Notes under the pieces: generated by a model
What the model was told of the DNA's origin: nothing
The model's input: the letters and a program-made list of their open reading frames with translations, nothing else
Database searches by the model: none
Program-made: the position numbers and the translations under genes
Shown here: positions 27,291-36,637 of the stretch, in pieces
Layout of the letters: the number at the start of each line of letters is the position of its first letter
Numbering within the stretch: position 1 is the stretch's first letter
Assembly (NCBI GenBank): GCA_020431405.1
Contig: JAGQIK010000496.1
Span: 23,878 to 87,877, forward strand
Origin: Myxococcales bacterium
GTDB taxonomy: Bacteria; Myxococcota_A; Polyangia; GCA-2747355
Direction of reading: 5' to 3'
Length of the DNA: 64,000 bases

Positions 27291-27853
27291 CCGAGTTTCC
27301 TCATTGCGTCGGCCGGATGCCGCAAGTAGATGCGATTCCCTTGCGGGCTAAGTACTACCGAGCAGAGTGTGCCGATCAGCCACAGGTCGTACTCCTCTTC
27401 CACGTATACGGGTGAGCCCGAGTCGCCACCGGTGGGGAAGCTGTCTGTGTCCATTACGATCGTGCCATCGGATGCGAGCTCGCGGCAGAGCGTACCTGCC
27501 ACGCGGCCACTACGCCCCGTGATCGCCGTTGCTTCGTTTCCAAGGTATTCGGCGAGAGAGGCCTCGTCGACGAGCACGGGCGTCATCGGGCGCCACAGCG
27601 GAAAGTCGTCGACCCTAACGTCGGCTTGTGGCGTGAGCCGCGCAAGGTCGTTGCGGGCCTCATCCAGCACCGCGGACACGGTGGCGACGACGACATCAGG
27701 CGTCTCAGCGCAAGCGACCTGCTGGCCGACCTTGCACGCGTGGCCGGCCGTGTAGAGAGAGCGGTCGCTGGTACGAACAAAGCCCAGCGTCGCCGGCTCC
27801 TGCGCGGGTCCTACCAGAAGCAACACGCCAGGGCGCAAGATCGTCTCGCCCAT
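27287..27853 (-). CDS. Small trypsin-like serine protease
   Basis: This is a 188-residue protein without a signal peptide, at the small end for a trypsin fold. The triad is visible: TAGHACK with His38, NDLARL with Asp69 as likely acid, and GGDSGSPVY with Ser145 and the oxyanion Gly. The compact form and cytosolic start resemble trypsin-like switch proteases that accompany effectors in bacterial conflict loci. It lies 5 bp after a lipoprotein gene and overlaps the barrel-like gene by ATGA, forming a tight three-gene operon. The substrate may be one of these neighbours. Confidence 0.83.
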   Translation of the reverse strand: MGETILRPGVLLLVGPAQEPATLGFVRTSDRSLYTAGHACKVGQQVACAETPDVVVATVSAVLDEARNDLARLTPQADVRVDDFPLWRPMTPVLVDEASLAEYLGNEATAITGRSGRVAGTLCRELASDGTIVMDTDSFPTGGDSGSPVYVEEEYDLWLIGTLCSVVLSPQGNRIYLRHPADAMRKLG

Positions 27854-27858
27854 GCCCG

Positions 27859-28395
27859 CTACTCGCCCTTTGCGTCGACACCACCATCTGTGCCGGCTTT
27901 ACTCGCCGCATCGTCAGCGAGAGCATCTGTGCCAGCCCCATCTGCCGGCTCAGCGTCGTGTGCGGTGGGAGTCGTCGCGCGAGCGACTGGCCAAACGGCA
28001 TCGTCGATTACGGCACCGGTGCACGTTGACGCTGTGTCGCTGCCGCGTATCCGCACCACGCCACGCACGCGCGCGTCTGTGGAGAGCTCACCGTTGCCGG
28101 CGACTATGGTGATCCGCCCGCTGTCGGGAAGCGCCAGACAAGATCGGCCTGTTCCGAGCTTCGCAGCACCGATCTGCTCGACGCCGTAGTCGAGGTCCGC
28201 GCCCCGCCAATTGATCTCAAGCTCGGCGCCCGACTCCGTACCGGGCAAGTAGTCGGCAACGACGCCGATGAAGCGCCCATCGGCGGCGTTAACGCCAGTG
28301 AGAAACAGACGTCCGCGCTTTTCGTCAACACACGCCGAAAACGTCGTGATGGTGATCACGACGCCCACTACGAGTCTTACTCTTCGCACAGCCAT
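27859..28395 (-). CDS. Lipoprotein with acidic Ala/Asp-rich tail
   Basis: The ATG at 28395 gives 178 residues with signal VVGVVITITTFSACVDEKR (lipobox). Residues 30-130 are beta-rich (LFLTGVNAADGRFIGVVADY, SGRITIVAGNGELSTD). The C-terminal 40 residues are an acidic, low-complexity Ala/Asp/Gly tail. It heads the operon lipoprotein, trypsin-like protease, barrel-like protein. The accessible tail could be a protease target, which is speculative. Confidence 0.75.
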   Translation of the reverse strand: MAVRRVRLVVGVVITITTFSACVDEKRGRLFLTGVNAADGRFIGVVADYLPGTESGAELEINWRGADLDYGVEQIGAAKLGTGRSCLALPDSGRITIVAGNGELSTDARVRGVVRIRGSDTASTCTGAVIDDAVWPVARATTPTAHDAEPADGAGTDALADDAASKAGTDGGVDAKGE

Positions 28396-28398
28396 CAA

Positions 28399-28756
28399 TA
28401 CTGCTTGTCAAGGTACTCAAAGGTTCGCATGCTTTGCAAGATCATAATGCGAAAAGAGGGCGGCCGTCAGATCGGGCGGGCGCTGGCGAAAGGACATCGT
28501 CGTCGACAACTCCAGCGTTCGTGCGCGTCGTCGAGATGATCAAGGTGCGCGAGGGCATTTGCTGAAGCCTCGGTGCCACACAGCCTGTCGTCGGAGCGTG
28601 CGGCCTAAGGATGCATAGCGCGCTCGCTGCTTCATATCGTGGCTACCACGACAGTGAGAGCTCGCGGTTAGTCGTTATTTCGCTGGATGCCTGCAGTCGG
28701 TTTGGAGGCATCTAGCTAGCTGCGATGCGGTTCACTTTGCCGCACGCGGAGGTGTG
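28399..28756. other. Divergent intergenic region upstream of the phosphoesterase-GAF gene
   Basis: About 360 bp separate the lipoprotein operon (minus) from the phosphoesterase gene (plus). A short inverted repeat GATGCC/GGCATC lies at 28686-28712. GGAGG at 28748-28752 is the ribosome site of the phosphoesterase gene. I see no strong promoter and no small gene. Confidence 0.4.
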
Positions 28757-31171
28757 ATGTTATTTCCAGAAGCTCGCTTTTCCATTCTCCACATATCCGA
28801 CACCCATTTACCGCCGAAGGCGGCCACCAACGAAGGGATTGATCACAAGGCTTGGCAGGCTCTCTGGAACAGGCGCGTCGATGAGAAACCTCTCGGCGAG
28901 GCCATCGACCTACTGGTGCATACCGGTGACGTAGCCCTAGCCTCTCCGGACCGTCGCCTTTACCGAGCTCTCAGAGATGATCTTGATCGCCGCCTGACAG
29001 CCGATCGATGGATGGCCATTCCGGGCAACCATGACCGCAGGACTTGGGGGAATCTATTCTACAACGTACACGCATTTGACTCGCTGCGAGACTCGTGGAA
29101 TCGAGCACGCTGGGCGGCGAATTGGCCTTGTGTGATCGTGCCTTTGGACTCCAACCCCGACAAGAAGCGCACCCTTCGCGGTGGGCTCGCGCTCGCGCGC
29201 GGCGTGATGGGCACCGAGACCAGTCGGCTCTGTAGCGAGTTGGCGAGTGTGCAGGGTCGCATGCGCGAGCACTATAGCGATCTGCTATCGCGTCGTACGT
29301 CCGAAGAGGTGTACCAGATCGCACGACGGTTTCTATGTGCGTTCAATGCGGCGCACTTTGAAGAGATCCTCAAGGGAGAGCCAGGCGCGGGACAACAGAG
29401 CGTCAGCAAGGTACTGGTTGGGATCTTGGCCCGATATGCCTTCGCGCGTGCTGCCAAGATCGTGCTGGTACATCACCATCCCATCGGCGTCCCCGACACG
29501 GAAAACGCTGGTGTCACCAGTCAGGATGCGTACTTGCTGATGACGGATGCCGGGGAGTTTCTGAGGTGTCTTAGACACGAAGGCGTCAATCTCGTACTGC
29601 ACGGTCACAAGCACAGGCCACATCGGATCGCGTTGACACTGCCGGGCGTCGATGCCGAAGCGGTGGGGGTCGTTGGCGCGGGGAGTATCACGCGCGGCAA
29701 TGGGCACAACCAGGCCACCGGAAACCTGATCCGGGTAGGTGCTGACGGGGGGATCGACGTCGATCTGTTCCATCTGGGCAGAAGCGAGCTCAATGCTACG
29801 GCGTCGCTCGCGCTGCGTCGCTGGACCCATGTTCGGCAGGCAATCCGCCGTGTCGCTGGCGCCGAGGTTTCGACGAACGCGCGGTCCGTAGCCGTGGACG
29901 TTCTCATCTTCCCCGAGACAGGAGACTGCGTCGTCACGAGAGAGTATCTGGGTGTGCAGTGTCCGAGAGACAAGCTCCCGTTGCAGTTGCCGATTGCTGC
30001 CCGATCACAGCAGATTACGTCGCTCGAGTACGACGTGGAGCTCGAACACCCGAGCCCCGGTCAGGCGACCCGCCACGACCTGACCGAAGTGGGGACCGGA
30101 AACGACCCCGGAATGCGGATTGCAATGCTGGAGCTCGACGCGACATCGCCATCGGCATCTGCCAATAGGCGAAGTGAGGGGCCTAGCTTTCGCGTGGCAA
30201 CGCAGGTCGTGGCACTTTCGTCATTTGCCGTCAACGGCTGGCAAGCGCGACATCTATTTGGCAGCGACAAGGCGGCGCTGCGAGAGAGCTATCGGTTTAC
30301 CTCGAGTCTTCCGATTCAGGAGCAGCTGACCTTGACGGTGCGGCTCAGGGCGTCGGAACGTTCGCCTCTGCGATTCAGCGACCCTTTTACAGTCTTCGAG
30401 CGGCCAGATGCGAGACCGGAACGAAGCGAAGGGGACGAAGTGCGCCTCCATCAGTCGTTTGATCGAACGCAGGTTCGGGCTGCCGTGATGGAGCCGATTT
30501 GGGGGTATCGGTACGGCTTGCAATGGACATGGAGCAGAAGGGTAGCTGGCGCGTACCAAGCGGTGGGAGAAGACGGTGCGGAGATCGCCGCGACGGGACC
30601 GCTGGCTGACGAGACCACCCGAGAACGCCTGCAACGTAGTGCGCTCGCGAGCGCCGAGCGGCATGGGGCTGTCGCCGCTGCGGCGGCCGAGGCTCTCGGC
30701 ATGCTACCGACCGAGTACGATGCAACCGTCTACTCTCTGGCCGCCTCAACTGAAGGCCGCGCGCAGCTCGTGCAGCTCGCCTGTAACGCGGGGGCATCGA
30801 GGCGACCAGACCATATCGAAAGGCTGCCGTTCGGCGCCGGTGTCGCAGGTCGTGCGGCGTGGATGCGGGCCGTGACGCTTTGGCATGATGGACTCGAAAA
30901 ACACACACTCGGCAGTCTTGTCGACTGTCATCTTCGCGCACGCGACACGGTGCCGCACAAAGCCGTCATCGCCGTGCCCATTCCGAACGGGTGGCCGTGC
31001 TTCATCCTGCAAGTAGGTTCGAGCCAGCCGAGCTTTCGCGCCGCCGTAGTCCAGGCTGCATCGAACAACAACCTCGCCGACCTCGAGGAAATCGAGCCCA
31101 TCTTGCAGGTGGCGGGTAAGCTAGCTAAGATCGACTGGTTAGCTCGTCTGTCGGAGGACGAAAATGGCTAA
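28757..31171 (+). CDS. Calcineurin-like metallophosphoesterase with C-terminal GAF-like domain
   Basis: The ATG at 28757 (GGAGG four bases upstream; a GTG at 28754 is the alternative) gives 804 residues. The N-terminal 330 residues hold all metallophosphoesterase motifs: HISDTHL, HTGDVA, PGNHDR, VHHHP and HGHKH, so a dinuclear-metal active site is expected. A beta-rich middle region follows (LPLQLPIAARSQQITSLEYDVELEH). The last 180 residues resemble a GAF sensor domain (RLPFGAGVAGRAAWMR ... AVIAVPIPNGWPCFILQVGSS). No signal or membrane segment is seen. A GAF domain would let a small molecule control the phosphoesterase, a plausible signalling or defence effector. It overlaps a 53-aa gene by 8 bp. 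Confidence 0.86.
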   Translation: MLFPEARFSILHISDTHLPPKAATNEGIDHKAWQALWNRRVDEKPLGEAIDLLVHTGDVALASPDRRLYRALRDDLDRRLTADRWMAIPGNHDRRTWGNLFYNVHAFDSLRDSWNRARWAANWPCVIVPLDSNPDKKRTLRGGLALARGVMGTETSRLCSELASVQGRMREHYSDLLSRRTSEEVYQIARRFLCAFNAAHFEEILKGEPGAGQQSVSKVLVGILARYAFARAAKIVLVHHHPIGVPDTENAGVTSQDAYLLMTDAGEFLRCLRHEGVNLVLHGHKHRPHRIALTLPGVDAEAVGVVGAGSITRGNGHNQATGNLIRVGADGGIDVDLFHLGRSELNATASLALRRWTHVRQAIRRVAGAEVSTNARSVAVDVLIFPETGDCVVTREYLGVQCPRDKLPLQLPIAARSQQITSLEYDVELEHPSPGQATRHDLTEVGTGNDPGMRIAMLELDATSPSASANRRSEGPSFRVATQVVALSSFAVNGWQARHLFGSDKAALRESYRFTSSLPIQEQLTLTVRLRASERSPLRFSDPFTVFERPDARPERSEGDEVRLHQSFDRTQVRAAVMEPIWGYRYGLQWTWSRRVAGAYQAVGEDGAEIAATGPLADETTRERLQRSALASAERHGAVAAAAAEALGMLPTEYDATVYSLAASTEGRAQLVQLACNAGASRRPDHIERLPFGAGVAGRAAWMRAVTLWHDGLEKHTLGSLVDCHLRARDTVPHKAVIAVPIPNGWPCFILQVGSSQPSFRAAVVQAASNNNLADLEEIEPILQVAGKLAKIDWLARLSEDENG

Positions 31172-31325
31172 GTCAGCCCAAAACACACACAAAGTTAAGT
31201 TCAAGCGCGCGAAGGAGCTGGCCACGCAAGCTCCTGCAAAAAAAGGACTTTCCCAAATCAACGCCGACGAGATGTGCAATGCGCTTCGGGCATGTGTCGT
31301 CAGCGACAAGGCTGAATTGCCCTAG
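31164..31325 (+). CDS. 53-aa basic protein coupled to the phosphoesterase-GAF gene
   Basis: The frame starts at ATG 31164, overlapping the last codons of the phosphoesterase gene by 8 bp, with GGAGG eight bases upstream, and ends at TAG 31325. The product is Lys-rich at the N-terminus (MAKSAQNTHKVKFKRAKELA) and then more neutral, with two cysteines (DEMCNALRACVV). The good ribosome site and overlap argue for a real gene. It may be a regulator or adaptor of the phosphoesterase. No family is recognised. Confidence 0.65.
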   Translation: MAKSAQNTHKVKFKRAKELATQAPAKKGLSQINADEMCNALRACVVSDKAELP

Positions 31326-31403
31326 CCATGTGGCTGGTGCGGCCACCGTCGAGTTCCGGTAATGATCAGTTATGTCGACTTCAGCCGGGGCGGCACGCAG
31401 GGC

Positions 31404-32231
31404 CTACGCGGCGAGATCGACGCAACGAAAGGTGCGCTTGTCCTTGGCGAGCAGTTCGAACGTGCCGTGCTGCGCGAACACATCGCCAAAGGCACCGAAC
31501 GGAGACGTCCGGGCCGCCAACTCGTCGCGAGGCACAGCCTCAAGCGCCCACGCACTCGCGTGCGCGAGGCGAATGACGGCGGCGCAAAAGTCGACAAGCT
31601 GAAGTCCCGGCCAGCGCCGAGCCGGCTGGTCAAAATGGGGCGTCACGACGATCCCTGCGCGCCGGAGCGTCTTGATGCGCGCGCTTGCCCGCTTCGAGTC
31701 GCGCGGCACACCGCGGTCCTCGACCAAAACAATGTGCCCAGGCGCCTGCTGTCGTGCAACCGCGAGCGCCACGCCACGAACGACTGACGCCACGGGAAGC
31801 TTGGCGTCGCCGGAGATGCCAAAGCGCGCCGGCGTCGCCGCCAGGGCGCGCTCGCGCACCTCGGTCTGCAGCTGCTCGCGAACGCGCCTGAAGCCTTCAT
31901 CGGCCTCGTGGACGAGCTCGTAGACGAGCAGCGCTCCGGCCCCGACCGCTTCGTGGATCACGTCGTGGATGACCGCCGCGCGCTCAAATACCGATAGCGC
32001 CTGCCAGCCGTCCCGGCCAGCGATGATGTCCTTGGCGTGAAAGTACGGCTGCGTGGAAAGGCGGAACTGACGTTGAAGCGTGGCGGCCAGCGCATCGATG
32101 TAACGCGTGATCGCCGAATCAGCCTCATCGTCGACGATGGCCGCGACGTAGCCCAGCGCGTCACCGAGCGTTCGCGACGACTGCGCCTCGTAGAGCACGA
32201 AATCGTCCATGTAGATGTGGGCCGTCGTCAT
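31404..32231 (-). CDS. DUF3800-like protein (RNase H-like fold)
   Basis: This is a 275-residue protein. The pattern fits DUF3800: an N-terminal strand with acidic residues (HIYMDDFVLYE), FHAKDI at about residue 64, an internal acidic strand (IVLVEDRG) and a C-terminal QLVDFCAAVI. DUF3800 proteins are predicted to have an RNase H-like fold with a metal-binding acidic cluster and often lie in mobile or defence regions. It is the last gene of a minus-strand run with the 136-aa gene (10-bp gap) and the STAND gene. A nuclease-like role is inferred. Confidence 0.7.
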   Translation of the reverse strand: MTTAHIYMDDFVLYEAQSSRTLGDALGYVAAIVDDEADSAITRYIDALAATLQRQFRLSTQPYFHAKDIIAGRDGWQALSVFERAAVIHDVIHEAVGAGALLVYELVHEADEGFRRVREQLQTEVRERALAATPARFGISGDAKLPVASVVRGVALAVARQQAPGHIVLVEDRGVPRDSKRASARIKTLRRAGIVVTPHFDQPARRWPGLQLVDFCAAVIRLAHASAWALEAVPRDELAARTSPFGAFGDVFAQHGTFELLAKDKRTFRCVDLAA

Positions 32232-32241
32232 TGCGCTGCTG

Positions 32242-32652
32242 CTATGAAAGCGCGGTGATCATCGCGCCGACCCGGTTTAGATGCCTCATCTGGCGCTGGT
32301 AGCGGGGGTCGTTCCAGCGAGACGGCTGTTTCACCGAGGCCAGCGCCTTCGCGTGACCGAGCTCGAGGCGGCGCCGCGCTCGAATGACGCGATGTCGCGC
32401 GGTGCGAAGCGCTCGAAGCGCTTGCCAGGGCGTGCCGGCACACCTCACGCGTGCCGCCTCGGCGAGCAGGTCGCGCACTGATCGCCGCTCGTCCCACACC
32501 GCGCCCGCGCTGATGTGAAGCGCGTCGTGCGAGGCCGAAAGGTAGACGGCGTGTTCTCCGGCGTGCTTGTCGAGCGCAGCGTTTAGGACCACGGGCAGGT
32601 GACCGATGTAGCCGACAACTGTAGCTTCGAGGGCGACTGGTAGGTAGGCCAT
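32242..32652 (-). CDS. 136-aa protein of unknown function in the STAND operon
   Basis: The ATG at 32652 gives 136 residues. There is no signal peptide. The C-terminal half is Arg-rich and helical (ALRALRTARHRVIRARRRLELGHAKALASVKQ), which could bind nucleic acid. The gene lies 87 bp after the STAND gene and 10 bp before the DUF3800-like gene on the same strand. I do not recognise a family. Confidence 0.65.
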   Translation of the reverse strand: MAYLPVALEATVVGYIGHLPVVLNAALDKHAGEHAVYLSASHDALHISAGAVWDERRSVRDLLAEAARVRCAGTPWQALRALRTARHRVIRARRRLELGHAKALASVKQPSRWNDPRYQRQMRHLNRVGAMITALS

Positions 32653-32739
32653 GTTCAAAGTGTGACAGCGCCCTGGCCGCGATCAAGCGCGCCAATGACC
32701 TCAGCGCGCGTATTGCGAAGCGATGGCTGCCTTTTTTCG

Positions 32740-35700
32740 TCAGCGTGGGTCGAGGCGTTCCTCGTCTTCCATCCGCTGGAAGTCGAGACGTTGTTGAACC
32801 AACTCGAGGGCGCTTTGAACGGCCTGTCTGATGCTGGAAGGTTCGGAGCGGGCAGACTCGGCGACGTCTTGCAGCAGCGCGATGCGTGCTGTGAACTCGC
32901 TGGGATCCTCTCCCAGTCGTCCCGACCAACTGCCGATGAAGCTGGCGGTGCTCACAAAGGCGCGCGAGACAGCATCGAAGTGCGGCGTCGACGATGCGGT
33001 GCGTAGGAGGTCCATCCATACCTGGCGCGCCACCGCGAAGGGGACGTCGACCAGGAGTCTAGCCGTCTCGACCAGCGCATCGTTCTTGCTTGTCGCCACG
33101 ACCTTTCGGGCGTAGCCGATCGCTGCCGCGGGCACCTGTGCAGCGAGCCACTTGCCAAGCTGAAGCCACTGCACCTCGTCGATCAGCGCCCCGTCGCGCC
33201 AGCTTCGCACGCGTTCAATCGTTGTGGCGAACTCGCCTGAGCCTTCGATCGGCGTCACCTGCGCCCCAGAGCCCAATGAGGCCTGCATGATTGACCAGAC
33301 ATCACCGTCCCGCCTCAATCGCTGCTCGATAATGTCGAGCCAGCGCGTCGTATCTCCCCCCAGACACCACATCAAAAGCTGCGGAAGATCCCGGTCGTCT
33401 TCGTTGTCGCAGTCGATGAAGGCGTTGATCACCGCATCGGCAAGCGAGCGCATGTCGAGCGGGGCGTGCTTGTCAATCTGATAGTGGATGTCGCTCCAGA
33501 TGTGGTCTATCAATCGCGCGTCGTAGCCCGCCCGCAATGCAGCGGCGAACAGCTCCAGTCTCATCTGGGGCGCGACCTTCAAGGCGTGAAGATAGAGATC
33601 GACCAGCGACTCGCGCACGGAAACGCTTGAATGGGACGCCAGCCGAAACAACCAATGGTGGCAGTCACCGCCTTCGGGGTGGTCCGGAGCCACCACGAGA
33701 AGACGCAAGAGCCACATGGCTTCGTCTACGCTCAGAGACTCTGGCTCGCTAAACGTCTCGACCGCTACTTCGAACGCCCTCGGGTGCGTGTGACTCCAGA
33801 CAGCTTCTAGCGACGCGACGAACTGCGCCGGCACAAGCTGTCGAGCCTCGCCGACGACAAGATCCGTCAGGTAGTCAGTATGCCTCTCCGCGACGGCCCA
33901 CAGCCATGGTGGGACCTGACCACTTCCGTCGTAACCCGCGCTGACCAGACACTTGAGCAACTCGACAAGGCCGACAGCACCGCGATAGTCATCGTCAATG
34001 TCGTCAACCAGCGGGCGAAACTGCTCCACCAATTGTTCGTGCTGCCTCGGCTGGTGGCGCTTGCGGTGCACCCACCACGACCACCGCTTTTCGTTCGGCG
34101 CTTCTGCTCGCAAAAGGGAGAAGTTCTCGAAGCCGTCCCAGGGGCGGATCGTCCATCGAAGCACGCGCAATTGGACAGAAGGCTCGAAGCGGCCAAGCGC
34201 CTCCTCGGCCAGATCGGCCTCGGGCCGAAGTCTCAGCCAACTGGTCATCAGGGTTGTTTCGAGCGCGTGAAGTACCGCCAGGCTCGACTCGGTCTGTAGC
34301 CGCCGACCGAGTTGCTCGAAGATGGCCCGGCGCTCCGTCGCTGACCGACTCTCGAGCGGGATCTCGGATATTTTGTATGCTGGATGGCTCTCGCCGAGCC
34401 TGTCGGCAGCGCCGATGGCTGCCAGGCGCACCGCCTCGCTTGCGTGCTCGACGCCCCTCTCGAGAAGCGCCATAGCGTGCTCGCGAAGCGTCGACATGGC
34501 CTGTGACTCGGGCAGTGCCCGTGCGCCATGCGTCACGGTGGCGGCGTCGGATTCAGTAAAGGACCATGTCGTGCGAAGCACCGTTCCGATCGCGGCGAAG
34601 ATAATCGCGACTTGCTCAGGCGACGGGGCGTCCGCAGCCAGCCACACCCCGGCTTGCTGCAATGCGGCCTCGATGGTGTCTGGCCCGACCTCAAGCGGAC
34701 TGCAGAGCGATCGAGCAACCTGCCCGGGCTTGTAGTTGTCGTAGGTGCCCACGGCGACGCGCGAGGGTACGGCTGTCAGAACATCCAGGGTCCGACCCAC
34801 GAGCCTCGGATGTCGGCCGACAACAAGTAGCGCAGGTGAGATATCGTCGGTTGAAAGGTCGTCGACAAAGTCCTCTCCCTCCCACGCTCGTCGAAATAGC
34901 TCCCGCCGATCGGTTGGTCGCCGCTGCGCTGGGTCAGGTGGCGGTGCGTCAACGGTCGCTTCGATGAAGTCGAGCGTCTCATCGGGCGCGACGCGACCCG
35001 TGTAGATTGCGCAGTCGAGTCTCTGCTTTCGCTCGGGCGTGGGCTTGCGACTTTCCTCGGTGGCCCAGTTGGCCAGCAACGCCGCCAACGTTTGTCGTGC
35101 GCGTCCGCTGCCCACGGCGCTTGCGTGAGAGAGATTCGTCACGACGCGTTGTGGCACCTCGGCCAGCAGTGGCGAGACCACCTGCTTGACGAAACTACGA
35201 TAGTCACCGCGAGCGAGCCGAGCGTCGAGGACGAAGTCTCCGACGAGGTCGGCAGAAAATCTCAGCTTGTGTCCGACCGCGCGTAGGCTGCCCGCTTCAA
35301 CGAGAAGCTCGCATATGCCATCAAGCTGTGCTGCGTCATCGAGCCCTAGCACGCGCGAGGCAAGCATCCGCTCGGACTCATTGGTGTGAGCGAAAGGGAC
35401 GAGCAGCGCGAGCACTGCGCGCAGATCCGGCGGCGCCGTGATCTCTGCGCCGCGCAGAATCGCGTCGGCATGTTGTGCCAGACGAGCCAGGACGTCTCGC
35501 TTGAGATTATCGTTCGAGGCAAACGACAGCGGGTGCTCGTTGCTTTGAAGCGCTTGGACGGCGGCGCTCAACAGAAAGAGGTTGCCGCCGACGGCCCGCA
35601 CGAGACGACGCCGATCTCGCTCGTCGAGCTTCGTGGTCTGCTGCACAAGCTCTTCCAGCCTTTCCTTGGACAAGGGAGCGAGGCCGACAAGACAGGTGCG

Positions 35701-36636
35701 GTGAACGCCATCTGCGGCGAGCTGACGTAGCAGGAGGTCTGTCGATCCGGGGCGACATCCAACGACCAGAACCAAGTCGGGCTTGGCACCGAGCACCAGA
35801 CGTGCAAAGGGCCGCACGTGCTCGACGTAGTCCCGGTCGGCGTCGTCGACGACGATGAGATAGCGCCCCTCGGGTTGAAGTTCGTCTGCAACGACGTCGA
35901 CGCCGGGGCGGTGCCTGCTGCAGAAGTAGACCTGCCGCGTTGGAAACAACGAATGGGCGCGGGCTGTCGCCTCGCGAAGCAGCCGCGTCTTGCCAGCTCC
36001 TGCCGCGCCGTGAAGAACAACGACTCGCGCGTCGCCACCGACTGCATCGGCGAGCTCGCGCTCGGCCTCTTTCCGTTCGACGTACGGCAGATCGGCCAGA
36101 GGCAGCTGCTCAGCGCCATCGCGATACTCGTGTTCGGGTTGCAGACCGGGAATGATGGGGCGCCGAAAGTACCGATACAGTATCCATCGCTTGGGCAGCA
36201 GCAACTCTTCGAGCTTCTGACGCGAAATGACGATGATCTCCCGAAGCGAGTCTGGCCTGGCAAGCGATTGTAGGTCGGCAACATAGTCTGCTTCGAGAAC
36301 GGCCTGCGTCACGACGAGCAGGTAGTCGACGCCAGCAGCGGCGGCCTTTTGTACCTCACCGGGCTTCCCCGCCTTCCCCTCGAGCTCCCTCTTGAGGTGG
36401 GTTCGCGCCTTGGCGTGATCGTACTTCGTGTACTTCGCTTGGATCATCCACGCGCCCGTCCGCCCGCCGAGAAAGCGAATGGTGCCGTCGAAACGCAGAT
36501 CAAAGCCGCGATCACGACCGCTCCAGGGATCGCCGGGCTGACAGTCGGCGAAGTTCAACTCGGCCAAGAAGAACGCGTTCAGCAGGCCGTGAAACCGCTG
36601 CGCACTGTCGATATGGCTCCAGTCAAGTCGCTCCAC
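32740..36636 (-). CDS. PD-(D/E)XK nuclease-STAND NTPase, Avs-like anti-phage candidate
   Basis: This is a 1298-residue protein starting at GTG 36636. The N-terminus has a restriction-nuclease-like core: RGFDLRF with Asp46, then MIQAKY with Gln66 and Lys68, close to Mrr/Cap4-type nucleases. A STAND NTPase follows: Walker A LHGAAGAGKT (208-217), Walker B YLIVVDDAD (259-267), and LVVGCRPGS near residue 290. The remaining roughly 800 residues are helical repeats that in Avs proteins bind a phage protein. The architecture matches antiviral STAND (Avs) nucleases, although the length is shorter than most. One base separates it from the upstream phosphoesterase gene, so they are coupled. Function is inferred from architecture. 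Confidence 0.85.
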   Translation of the reverse strand: MERLDWSHIDSAQRFHGLLNAFFLAELNFADCQPGDPWSGRDRGFDLRFDGTIRFLGGRTGAWMIQAKYTKYDHAKARTHLKRELEGKAGKPGEVQKAAAAGVDYLLVVTQAVLEADYVADLQSLARPDSLREIIVISRQKLEELLLPKRWILYRYFRRPIIPGLQPEHEYRDGAEQLPLADLPYVERKEAERELADAVGGDARVVVLHGAAGAGKTRLLREATARAHSLFPTRQVYFCSRHRPGVDVVADELQPEGRYLIVVDDADRDYVEHVRPFARLVLGAKPDLVLVVGCRPGSTDLLLRQLAADGVHRTCLVGLAPLSKERLEELVQQTTKLDERDRRRLVRAVGGNLFLLSAAVQALQSNEHPLSFASNDNLKRDVLARLAQHADAILRGAEITAPPDLRAVLALLVPFAHTNESERMLASRVLGLDDAAQLDGICELLVEAGSLRAVGHKLRFSADLVGDFVLDARLARGDYRSFVKQVVSPLLAEVPQRVVTNLSHASAVGSGRARQTLAALLANWATEESRKPTPERKQRLDCAIYTGRVAPDETLDFIEATVDAPPPDPAQRRPTDRRELFRRAWEGEDFVDDLSTDDISPALLVVGRHPRLVGRTLDVLTAVPSRVAVGTYDNYKPGQVARSLCSPLEVGPDTIEAALQQAGVWLAADAPSPEQVAIIFAAIGTVLRTTWSFTESDAATVTHGARALPESQAMSTLREHAMALLERGVEHASEAVRLAAIGAADRLGESHPAYKISEIPLESRSATERRAIFEQLGRRLQTESSLAVLHALETTLMTSWLRLRPEADLAEEALGRFEPSVQLRVLRWTIRPWDGFENFSLLRAEAPNEKRWSWWVHRKRHQPRQHEQLVEQFRPLVDDIDDDYRGAVGLVELLKCLVSAGYDGSGQVPPWLWAVAERHTDYLTDLVVGEARQLVPAQFVASLEAVWSHTHPRAFEVAVETFSEPESLSVDEAMWLLRLLVVAPDHPEGGDCHHWLFRLASHSSVSVRESLVDLYLHALKVAPQMRLELFAAALRAGYDARLIDHIWSDIHYQIDKHAPLDMRSLADAVINAFIDCDNEDDRDLPQLLMWCLGGDTTRWLDIIEQRLRRDGDVWSIMQASLGSGAQVTPIEGSGEFATTIERVRSWRDGALIDEVQWLQLGKWLAAQVPAAAIGYARKVVATSKNDALVETARLLVDVPFAVARQVWMDLLRTASSTPHFDAVSRAFVSTASFIGSWSGRLGEDPSEFTARIALLQDVAESARSEPSSIRQAVQSALELVQQRLDFQRMEDEERLDPR

Positions 36637-36637
36637 G

